A program made the position numbers and the translations under genes. 64,000 nucleotides of DNA from Myxococcota bacterium (GTDB taxonomy: Bacteria > Myxococcota_A > UBA796 > JAJRTE01): the NCBI GenBank assembly GCA_024278455.1, contig JAJRTE010000040.1, forward strand, positions 19,281 through 83,280. Direction: 5' to 3'. Shown here piece by piece: positions 36,142 through 44,009 of this stretch. The notes under the pieces are model-generated. The model was not told the origin of the DNA and did no database searches. It worked only from the letters and a program-made list of their open reading frames with translations. How positions within the stretch are numbered: position 1 is the first letter of the stretch; the number at the start of each line of letters is the position of its first letter.

Positions 36142-36530
36142 GGTCACTCCCATTCATGGGAAAAGGGTTCAGCAGCGTGTCGCCGCCATCCACGCACCAC
36201 CCCTCGAACGTCTCGTCGAAGCCAGGCTGCCTGCTTCGGATACCGCGGGGCGCCGCAAGTACCCACATGCCCCGTTCACCGCACCAAGGCTCATCGTACA
36301 GCCGACGGATGAGGTCGAGCGCGTCTTGCCCAAAGCGAACGAATGCTGACAACGCGGCACAACTTATCACCGCTGTCGAAAAACTGTCAAGCGCTGTCCA
36401 GCTTCGAGGAGGCGTTTCTCAAGCCAAGGAAACGAGGACGGGGCCGGAAACCGAACTGGAATGACTGGACAGCGGCGCGGATGCTGGCGTCGTACCATGA
36501 CAGTGGGCTGAGCCGACCTGCGTGGTAGTG
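36142..36530. other. Leader of the DUF262 operon; possible gene remnants
   Basis: No supported gene. A minus-strand frame from about 36370 encodes protein-like sequence (FVRFGQDALDLIRRLYDEP) but runs on into the DUF262 gene in another frame. A plus-strand frame (36343-36528) ends in WTAARMLASYHDSGLSRPAW, faintly like IS66 accessory proteins. Confidence 0.4.
36362..36390 (-). promoter_or_regulatory. Candidate promoter of the DUF262 operon
   Basis: Minus strand TTGACA (36390-36385), 17-nt spacer, ATAAGT (or GATAAG with 16 nt). It would give a leader of about 215 nt. Confidence 0.45.
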
Positions 36531-36577
36531 CCCCGAACCCCGAACCCCGAACCCCGAACCCCGAACCCCGAACCCCG
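36531..36577. repeat. Heptamer tandem repeat (CCCCGAA)
   Basis: About 6.7 perfect copies of CCCCGAA. The array ends exactly where the stop codon of the minus-strand lipoprotein begins (36578). Confidence 0.97.
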
Positions 36578-37522
36578 TCAGTGGGCAGGCATGTCAGCGA
36601 CGTGCCCGATGACGCCGATGGAGAAAGCGTCGTTCGATCCGTCGCCGTCGGTATCGTAGTCGGCGTAGTTGGGGAGCGTGGCCTCGATGGCGAGCATGGC
36701 TATCTCGATGGGAATGCCGGCGTCCATGACGTCGTTCATCACCGTGAGGACCTGCTCGATGGCGGCGAGCATGACCGGGGCCGTGACGACGGCGCCGCCT
36801 GTGAACTGGAAGCCCTTCCAGGCGAAAGACGAAATCTCGATCTGGGCCTCGGAGAAGATGAGGTCCAGCGTGATCTCGAAACTGCCGTCCGCGCCACCGT
36901 AGGAGTCTGTCACCAGGTGCAGGTCGCAGGTGCCGAACCGGCCTGCCCCCTGTTCATCGAGCGTCCCGGTCATGACACAGCGGCTCGAGTCCGTTTCGGG
37001 TGTCTTGGACAGGTACCAGGTGAACGACAGGTCGCCAGCGAGGCTGTCCCCGTCCATGGCAGCCAGGTAGGTCGCCTCGCCGGTCTGGATGGGGGTAGTG
37101 ATCGCCCAGCTCAAGGTCGGAAGGGAGAAGGCGATCTCGATGAACGACTGGGCCTGGGCCAGCAGGTCCGCCTGGTCGTCCGAGCAACCCTCGTCGCCGC
37201 ACAGGGCGTCCTCCACGCCCGCTGACACGACCTCGCTGACCACCTCGAGCATCGCGGGAAGACCATTGTCGATTTCGCCGTCACCATCGAGGTCGAGTCC
37301 CTGTCCAGCATCGGCGAGGTCCAGCGACGTGATCCAGAAGAACGTGTGCACCGGGGCCGATGGGTCGGGCGTCGGCTCGGGCGTCGCGCTCGAGCAATCA
37401 TCGCTCGAGCCGCACGGCGTGTCCTGACCACCACAGCCCAACAGTGCGAGGAACGCCCCCAAAGCCAGTGCCCGCGCGGCTGTCGCCGGGACCGGGGGAA
37501 ATCCGAACGTCGGTGTCATCAT
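36578..37522 (-). CDS. Hypothetical lipoprotein
   Basis: 314 residues; GGAGGC precedes the double ATG at 37522. The signal peptide ends ALLGCGG, a lipobox. A Cys/Ser/Pro-rich linker follows, then a soluble domain with two calcium-loop-like stretches (LDLDGDGEIDNG and YDTDGDGSNDAF near the C-terminus). Cys residues are paired (CGDEGC, C-x20-C). No family recognised. It could extend the large upstream operon but has its own promoter candidate. Confidence 0.85.
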   Translation of the reverse strand: MMTPTFGFPPVPATAARALALGAFLALLGCGGQDTPCGSSDDCSSATPEPTPDPSAPVHTFFWITSLDLADAGQGLDLDGDGEIDNGLPAMLEVVSEVVSAGVEDALCGDEGCSDDQADLLAQAQSFIEIAFSLPTLSWAITTPIQTGEATYLAAMDGDSLAGDLSFTWYLSKTPETDSSRCVMTGTLDEQGAGRFGTCDLHLVTDSYGGADGSFEITLDLIFSEAQIEISSFAWKGFQFTGGAVVTAPVMLAAIEQVLTVMNDVMDAGIPIEIAMLAIEATLPNYADYDTDGDGSNDAFSIGVIGHVADMPAH

Positions 37523-37568
37523 GTTGCCTCCAACCGCGGGTGCGGATCGTTTCTCGAGTGCCGGAGTA

Positions 37569-37598
37569 GATATAGTCTACACATCGAGGTGCCCGCAA
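37569..37598 (-). promoter_or_regulatory. Candidate promoter of the lipoprotein gene
   Basis: Minus strand TTGCGG (37598-37593), 18-nt spacer, TATATC (37574-37569), 47 nt before the ATG. Confidence 0.4.
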
Positions 37599-37618
37599 GG
37601 AAACATTGCGTTCGACGA

Positions 37619-40021
37619 TCACACCTGAACGATACCGTACTTCGGACTGGTGGCTCGAGAGCGGTCTTCGGAGTGGAGGAGCGGCACGTCCACCCTGGCC
37701 ACGCGGGCGGCGAACGCATGCCTGTCCTCGACCGGGCGGTGCAGAAGTGCTTCGAGCGGTTTGAAATAGACTCGAGGTTCCACCAGGACGGCGTCGGTCC
37801 AGGCCCTGACATGGTCCAACGTGTGGAGGTAGGGAATGACCGTGACCGCCCCCCATCCCATGGCGGACAACAGGTCGGTGACCGAGGAACCGAAGTGGCT
37901 GCTCGTGACCGTCAGCGTCTCCGGGCGATCGACGTCGCCGGCAAGGACCTCGACCAGGCGCGCACCGGCGGCATGCCCGGATTCGATGTCCGAAAGACGC
38001 TCCACGGGGCAGGCGTAGACCAGGTACAGCACCTTGGACAGGAACGGGATGATTACCCGGCGCAGGATGGCCTGTACCAGGTGTTCGATGTCCAGGATGC
38101 TGTCTTCTGGGAGTATTGGCGGTCCCGGGAGAGCGGCCGAACCGTTGGGTCTCGGTCCGTGGAGCAAGGCATTGTCGGGCCGGTTGCATTTTCCTGTCTC
38201 TCGGGATACGTCAATCTCCCGGAACGCCTGGGCCACGGCGTCCTCGAGAAGTGCTGGCGCCGGGGTGTCGCCGTTGGTTCCCCCCGCCGCGCCGTTTCGG
38301 CCAGGGCGGGGGGCGGCCTCGCGCGTTGTGCCGGTGCCCGCCAGCGGGCGGACGAGGCGCGTGAACGCCTCGGCCTCGAGCAGCCCGAGAGGCGTGCTGC
38401 CGCTGCTGCCGTGCGACAGGTGGATCCGCATGCGCGAGAGAGCGGCGAGGTAGCCGAACAGGATGGATTTCAGCGTCTTTTCGGCCCGGATGACGCTTGC
38501 GTGGTCGGGTCCTGCGGCACGGCACACGGTCGCGAAGGAAGCTTCCGGCGGATCGATGCGTCCGGTGAGGCACTGGGCGACGCGGATGAATGTGCGGGCC
38601 TCGGCCTCGAGCCGTCCGGCGCCATGGAGGATACGCTCGAGGCGCCCAGCCCCCGCGGCGTTTGCGCCGGCCCGCAGCGGTTGCAGGAGGGCGGCGACGC
38701 GAAGCCAATCCGGGTCCTCGGCCGGGACGGGTGCGCGCACCAGGTCGTCGTCAGACACGATCCCCTCGATGCCTTCCTCCAACGCACGCTGCTGGGCCGA
38801 GAGAGATTCCACCGTGGATCGCAGCCTGGTCAGGCGCTGCTGTTGCGCGCGCACTTCGGATTGGAGCCCGTCCATGGTGTGCCGGTGAGCAGCGTGCATG
38901 CCCTGGAGATCCTTCGCTGCCTGCTGTACCGACTCGAGTTCCCGGCGGAGGCCGGATAGAGGCTGGATGTGCTGCTTCAGACTGTCGCATTCGGCAGCCA
39001 CGCCCGCGACGCGGCGTTCGAACTCGGGCAGCTTGCGTCCCACCTCTACCGCATCTTCCACGGCGGTTTCCAGATTCGCCAGCCCGGCCGCCGTGCGCTC
39101 GAGGGCGGCGATCCGGTCCTGGTGCGTGTCCACCCGGTCTTCCACCGCGTCGATCGCTTGCCGCGAAGCCTCGAGCGCGCTCAGCCGTGCGCCGAGGGCG
39201 TCCAGGGCCTGTCGCTGGCGGAGTTCCAGGTCGTCGAGCCGGGACGCTGCCGTTTCGAGCGCGTCCAGCCGGTGCTCGAACGCTTCCAGCGCCTGGAGCC
39301 GTGCCTCGAGCACGCTCGCGAATTGCCTGAATGCCGCAACGTCGCGCTCGAGTGCGCGGGTTGCGTCTGCCAGCGACTCGAGCTGGTCCAGCGCTTTCTG
39401 AAGGCCGCCGATCTGGTCTTGCAGGCGCTTGCGGCCGGACGCCGTGGCTTCGCGTTCGGTGCCGGCCAGGTGGTCGCCGAGCGATGGTGGCTGTACGGGC
39501 GAGTCGTGCCGGGTTGGCTCCTCGGCCTCGAAAAGGGCTGCGGCGCGGGGCGTCGCCGGTGCGCCCGGAGCCGCCCGGCTCGATACGGCCTGGTCACGGT
39601 GCGGACTGCCGCTGCCCGCGAGGCTCCCGGGGGACGAGCGTGGACCGGTGGGGGCCGTCTCCGTGTGCCATGTCGCGGTCTGGGCGGGTCCTGGCTTGAG
39701 GGCATCGAGCCCCAGGCGTCGAACCGGGGACCGGCGTTCTGCTCGTCGTTCGAGGGCCGGGGTGGATGGCTGAGCCCGCCGGTCGCCGGGTGGGACTTCT
39801 TCCCTCGCCGAACGGCCATCCGCCTGCTGCTCCCGGGGAGCGGGCACCGTGTCCCGCGATCGGGAGGCTCGGAACGACTCGCGAACCTGGGCGATGGCGC
39901 TTCTCACCATGTTGAACATCACCATGCCCATGAGCACGATGGCGACCAGCCCCACCGCGAGGCCGGCGATGGCGATGAGCCACAACAGGAGTTCTTCTCC
40001 CGAGGACCAGATCCAGGTCAT
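37619..40021 (-). CDS. Membrane-anchored coiled-coil protein
   Basis: 800 residues; AGGAGG lies in the end of the upstream gene and the ATG overlaps its stop (ATGA). One membrane segment (about 8-36, LLLWLIAIAGLAVGLVAIVLMG), then a 150-residue Pro/Arg/Ala-rich disordered linker. Residues about 200-420 form a long coiled coil with heptads (LEARLQALEAFEHRLDALE, LELRQRQALDALGARLSALE). A folded C-terminal 370 residues follow (DWLRVAALLQPLRAGANAAG, VIIPFLSKVLYLVYACPVER). No family recognised. A tether or stalk in the complex encoded by this operon is inferred. Confidence 0.85.
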   Translation of the reverse strand: MTWIWSSGEELLLWLIAIAGLAVGLVAIVLMGMVMFNMVRSAIAQVRESFRASRSRDTVPAPREQQADGRSAREEVPPGDRRAQPSTPALERRAERRSPVRRLGLDALKPGPAQTATWHTETAPTGPRSSPGSLAGSGSPHRDQAVSSRAAPGAPATPRAAALFEAEEPTRHDSPVQPPSLGDHLAGTEREATASGRKRLQDQIGGLQKALDQLESLADATRALERDVAAFRQFASVLEARLQALEAFEHRLDALETAASRLDDLELRQRQALDALGARLSALEASRQAIDAVEDRVDTHQDRIAALERTAAGLANLETAVEDAVEVGRKLPEFERRVAGVAAECDSLKQHIQPLSGLRRELESVQQAAKDLQGMHAAHRHTMDGLQSEVRAQQQRLTRLRSTVESLSAQQRALEEGIEGIVSDDDLVRAPVPAEDPDWLRVAALLQPLRAGANAAGAGRLERILHGAGRLEAEARTFIRVAQCLTGRIDPPEASFATVCRAAGPDHASVIRAEKTLKSILFGYLAALSRMRIHLSHGSSGSTPLGLLEAEAFTRLVRPLAGTGTTREAAPRPGRNGAAGGTNGDTPAPALLEDAVAQAFREIDVSRETGKCNRPDNALLHGPRPNGSAALPGPPILPEDSILDIEHLVQAILRRVIIPFLSKVLYLVYACPVERLSDIESGHAAGARLVEVLAGDVDRPETLTVTSSHFGSSVTDLLSAMGWGAVTVIPYLHTLDHVRAWTDAVLVEPRVYFKPLEALLHRPVEDRHAFAARVARVDVPLLHSEDRSRATSPKYGIVQV

Positions 40022-42492
40022 GGGTGCCTCCTGCTCGGGCCGATGTGGGAGGTGTGTGCTCCCTCACCTTCCCATAGCCAGTCTTCCTGGAGCCCGGTGA
40101 CCGGGTGCCGCGTGGCGGGAACAGAGACGGGGCCGAGTTCCACGCGGTGGAGGTCTTCCCGCTCCAACGGGGCGTACAGTTCCAGCTTGCGCTGCTCTTC
40201 GTCGATTTCGATACCAAGCAGGTGAGACACCCGGGGCCGGAACCCGTCCGCGAGGATCCTCCGGCACATCGCGCTGTTGGCGAGCGCCTCGAAGGTGCCG
40301 GGCCGTCCAGAGGCCAGGTCTTCCACGAGCCGCACGGGGAGCCTCTGGTGAAAGAAGCGAATCCGAAAATCCTCGCCTGCGCTTCCCTCGCGGATGTCGA
40401 ACGCGACGAGCTTGCGCGCGCGCCCGCCGGCATCGAGCGGCTCGCCCTGCCTGAACAACAGGGTGGTCTCCCCTTCGCGAGACAGGAACGTCTGCATCAC
40501 GATGTCGTTGCTGGCGCCTCGAGGTAGTTCGTGATGCCAGCGGCGGAACCCGTACCATGCGGCACCGCGCACCACGGCGAGCTTGCTGTCGACCTCGGTG
40601 GTGGGCTGGGATCGGTCGCGGCTGCCCAGTGGCCACTGGTATGTCGTCACGTCCGGGTGCGCATAGCCGGCTTCTTCGAGGGCGTAGCTCAACGCCTCGG
40701 CGACGAGGGGGAGCCGGGCGGCCCGGCCGCTGACAACGACGCGATCCACCGGGGAAGGAAGTGGGCCGGTGCGCTCGAGCAGGGCCTGGCAACAGCCTCG
40801 AGTGACGAGATACAGCAACAACCTGTAGCCCGGGGCCCGCAGGAGATACTTTCCGAAGTCGGCCTGCTCCCGGCAGTCCGCGAGATCCGGAACCGTATCC
40901 GAAAGGCCGAAAACCTCCTCGAGGTACGGGTCTGCCGGGGCACCCAGGTGCCCCCTCATCGCGTGAGACCACAGGACCTTGCATTCGCACGCGAGCCGCT
41001 TCAGCGCCAGGCGGTGCCGGTAGTCCAGACCCTCGAGGAACAAGGTATCCTCGAGCCGCACCCAGGGCGGTTCATCGAGCGCTGCCGTCTTGCCTACCCG
41101 AAGCGGATCGGGCGTCTGCGCCGCGCGTGACAGGTGCTCGGCCACTTCCTCGAAAGAAACGGCTCGAGGGCCGGTGGCGACATCGGCGAAGTATTCGCGA
41201 AGCGGTTGCCGGGCCAGGTGGCGGACGAACAGCAGGTCCACGTCGTCGCCGCCGACGGGGAGCCCCGAACGGTGGACGAGCCGGTAGCCGCGTTCCCGGA
41301 CCAGGACGAGCGCAAGGTCCGTGGTGCCCGCTCCCATGTCGAACACCAGCCAGTATCCCGTGCGGGGGGTCGCATGGCCAGGCTGTTGAGCAAGAAGGGC
41401 TGGCGCGGTACCGCCGTTCGCTCCGCCCCCTGACGATGACCCCGGGGGTTCCCCGACACCCGGCCTTGCCGCCTCCCGAACTCTCGCTGTGGCAGGTGCA
41501 CCCTGATCCTCTCCCGGGCCCCAGGCGCTCCCTTCGCCGGGAGGTCGCTGCGAAGCACCGGGGCTCGAGCCCGGTTGCAGGCAGTGGTGGTGCCAGCAGG
41601 CCACGGCCTCGGCCTCGCGAAGGACGTGGACATCGGGCAGACCGGAGCGCCGCACGCCCCACGCTGTCATGGCGTCGGCTCCCGCTTTCCGAGCAGCCTG
41701 CACCATCATGTCCACCTCGCCGAACGCAAAGGCGTTGGGGACCGTTACGTACAGCTCCAGCCCGGCACGCCGCACCGCGCCGGCCAGGTATCGCCTGACG
41801 CTGGCTGGGAAGCCCAACTGCTTCCGGGCCACGTAGCTTTCCAGATCCTCCTGCGGCACGGGCACGGCCCAATCGTCGTGACCCTGCTCGATCAGGTACC
41901 TCGCCCTCACCGTCCCGCTGCGGGCGGGACACAACGCCATGAGCAGCAGTTCCCTGAACACGCCGCCCAGGGAGTACTTCACCACGTCCAGCCTGCCGGA
42001 AAGCTCGAGCATACGTTTCACGGATGCATAGTAAGCCGGCGTAAACAGGCCGTTCGTCTTGGACCCACGCAGCCGCTCAAGCCAGTAGCGTCCGGTTCGC
42101 CCGAGCACGTACCAGGCCGCACGCGACCCGGGAGCGGACAGGGGACCGAGCAACTCGGAGCCGATGAGCGGCACCCTGTCCTCCAGTCGTGCGTCGATCT
42201 CGCCCAGGACACCGGAATGGACGTAGAACGGTGGTCCCTCGGCGTGGATGGCGGTCGCCACCGCGCTGGCCGATGTGCCAAGGTCCACCGCTACGACGGC
42301 GCCGATGTCCTCGAGGCCCTGGCTGGCCTTCCTGGCGGGACGCGGGGGTAGTTCGACTGGCACCGGGTGGTGGCCGTCCTGGTGGTGTCGGAACACGGTT
42401 TCATGGAAGGGCACCTCGAGCGCTTTCTCGGGACCTCTCTCCAAGCCGGCCTCCGGCTTATCTTTTCGGAGCAGGTGACGCAACCAACCCAT
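40018..42492 (-). CDS. Hsp70/actin-fold ATPase-like protein
   Basis: 824 residues from ATG 42492 (GGGGAG upstream). Phosphate-1 motif VVAVDLGTSASAVA at about 67-80, phosphate-2 motif WLVFDMGAGTTDLALV near 380, and an adenosine motif DRVVVSGRAARLPLVAEAL near 585 give the Hsp70/SrfB-type nucleotide fold. A Gly/Pro/Ala-rich insertion lies between about 305 and 372. No canonical DnaK substrate-binding domain. Similar divergent Hsp70-like ATPases (SrfB) sit in secretion or surface-associated operons. The start is 30 bp after the preceding gene, in the same frame after its TAG. Confidence 0.82.
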   Translation of the reverse strand: MGWLRHLLRKDKPEAGLERGPEKALEVPFHETVFRHHQDGHHPVPVELPPRPARKASQGLEDIGAVVAVDLGTSASAVATAIHAEGPPFYVHSGVLGEIDARLEDRVPLIGSELLGPLSAPGSRAAWYVLGRTGRYWLERLRGSKTNGLFTPAYYASVKRMLELSGRLDVVKYSLGGVFRELLLMALCPARSGTVRARYLIEQGHDDWAVPVPQEDLESYVARKQLGFPASVRRYLAGAVRRAGLELYVTVPNAFAFGEVDMMVQAARKAGADAMTAWGVRRSGLPDVHVLREAEAVACWHHHCLQPGSSPGASQRPPGEGSAWGPGEDQGAPATARVREAARPGVGEPPGSSSGGGANGGTAPALLAQQPGHATPRTGYWLVFDMGAGTTDLALVLVRERGYRLVHRSGLPVGGDDVDLLFVRHLARQPLREYFADVATGPRAVSFEEVAEHLSRAAQTPDPLRVGKTAALDEPPWVRLEDTLFLEGLDYRHRLALKRLACECKVLWSHAMRGHLGAPADPYLEEVFGLSDTVPDLADCREQADFGKYLLRAPGYRLLLYLVTRGCCQALLERTGPLPSPVDRVVVSGRAARLPLVAEALSYALEEAGYAHPDVTTYQWPLGSRDRSQPTTEVDSKLAVVRGAAWYGFRRWHHELPRGASNDIVMQTFLSREGETTLLFRQGEPLDAGGRARKLVAFDIREGSAGEDFRIRFFHQRLPVRLVEDLASGRPGTFEALANSAMCRRILADGFRPRVSHLLGIEIDEEQRKLELYAPLEREDLHRVELGPVSVPATRHPVTGLQEDWLWEGEGAHTSHIGPSRRHP

Positions 42493-42522
42493 GCCTTTCT
42501 CCCCGGGACGACAGGGTGTCGT

Positions 42523-43968
42523 CTAGTCCTCCTGTACGATGAAAGCGTGCCTCCATCGCCGGTGCAACAGCCGCCACTGGGTCGGCAGCAGCGCCACGGC
42601 TGGAGGCGCCTGGCTGGCGATCATCGTCGTCATCGGTGCGTAGATCAGAAAATGGTGACCCGTCAGCCGGTCGAGTTCGCCCTCGCTCCGGCCGGCGGAC
42701 CAGCGGGCCAGGTCGTCCAGGACGACTTGCGGTTCGACGACCTGGTCTGTCCATTGTCTCAGCGTGGTATCTTCCGGGCCGGAACGGGCCGGCAGGTCCC
42801 GAACCATCCTCAGAAGGGCACGAAGCGATGCCTCGAGCCACCTTTCGTCCGCCACCCCTGCGTCGGCCAGGGACAGCCAGGGGACGAACGGCCGGACATA
42901 CCCGGCCGTGCCCTCTTCCCCCTCGAGCGGGAAGACGAGGCGAGCGGCGTCCTTCGGGAGTGCCAGCAATGGTTCTCGAACCGCATTCGAACCGGCGTGT
43001 CGCTGCCCGTCGCCTGCCGGGTAGGGGGGAGGGGGAGCGTTCGCGAGGCGGTTCAGGACCTCGATCCAGGTAGCCATTTCGAAGTCGCGCAATGGCTCGA
43101 GGATCGAGGGGCCGTAGGGCGGCAAGGGGGTGGCGCCGAACGTCACCACGGCCATGTCGTACCATTTTTCGCCGAACGTGATCCGGTGGACGCGCTGGAA
43201 GCCGGTTCTTTCGCGACGCTGCCGGCAACGGAAGCTCGACCCGCCGGCACGGTGTCGAGCGAGGTGGGCCATCCAGGTGGGCGGGACCTCCTGGAGGGGC
43301 GTCGCGGGGGGTGAGCGTCGCGGGGTCGCGGTGAGGGGTTCCGGCGAGGGCCGTTGGCGGGAGGAACGGCTCGAGACGGCCGGATGGGCGCGCCGATCAA
43401 ACACGAAAACGCTCTCCCCGGCAGGCGTCGCCCCCGGTGCGGGCGTGTGGGTCGTGCCGGTTCGGAGGGCTCCCTCTGGCCCCGGGGTCGGGTGCAGCGT
43501 GGCAGCGGTGTCTTCTCGCCAGGTGGCCATCCGGCCGGCGCCGGTTTCGACCACCGGGACGTCTCCGGCGTCGTCGTCAGGATCGACATCGGGCAGAATG
43601 GCTGGCGCGAGTCGCGTCCGGTCCGGGAACGGGCCGGGGAGGGGCACTGGTTCCGCCATGGCCGATCCGGCGGTGTGCTGGGGTCGCGCAGCGCGGGGCG
43701 AGGCGTCTCCGTCCTGCGCGGTGTCCGGGGGCGGGCCGATCGCCGGGTCGCCGGGCGCGCGCTTCAGTTCGTCGGGGCGGATACGCACAGCGAGCCGTCC
43801 GCGCGTTTCGGCCTTCCGTCCCTTGCGATCTTTGCGAACGCCGTTCCGGGTCATGGGGCCGGCTCCCGCGGCACCTCCTGTTGCCCCGGGGACGCTGTTC
43901 TCCGGGACGCCGTGAGCGCTGTCGCGGAGATCGGGACGCCTGGTGCTGCGGGGATTCCTGGATGTCAT
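42523..43968 (-). CDS. Unknown protein with long disordered N-terminus
   Basis: 481 residues; GGAGG is 8 nt before ATG 43968. The first 250 residues are Arg/Pro/Gly/Ala-rich and probably unstructured. From about 270 a folded domain begins (HRITFGEKWYDMAVVTFG, LRDFEMATWIEVLNRLAN, GYVRPFVPWLSLADAGV, DRLTGHHFLIYAPM). No family recognised. Middle gene of the large operon. Stop is TAG. Confidence 0.8.
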   Translation of the reverse strand: MTSRNPRSTRRPDLRDSAHGVPENSVPGATGGAAGAGPMTRNGVRKDRKGRKAETRGRLAVRIRPDELKRAPGDPAIGPPPDTAQDGDASPRAARPQHTAGSAMAEPVPLPGPFPDRTRLAPAILPDVDPDDDAGDVPVVETGAGRMATWREDTAATLHPTPGPEGALRTGTTHTPAPGATPAGESVFVFDRRAHPAVSSRSSRQRPSPEPLTATPRRSPPATPLQEVPPTWMAHLARHRAGGSSFRCRQRRERTGFQRVHRITFGEKWYDMAVVTFGATPLPPYGPSILEPLRDFEMATWIEVLNRLANAPPPPYPAGDGQRHAGSNAVREPLLALPKDAARLVFPLEGEEGTAGYVRPFVPWLSLADAGVADERWLEASLRALLRMVRDLPARSGPEDTTLRQWTDQVVEPQVVLDDLARWSAGRSEGELDRLTGHHFLIYAPMTTMIASQAPPAVALLPTQWRLLHRRWRHAFIVQED

Positions 43969-44009
43969 CGGGTGAACCTCCCTGGTGTTGCGTGTCCACC
44001 GGCCGGTTG

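Noticed and set aside
42492..42525. TAG at 42523 as a fifth read-through site joining the unknown protein to the Hsp70-like protein
   Set aside because: The downstream gene is in frame but has its own ribosome site and start; the upstream protein ends naturally.
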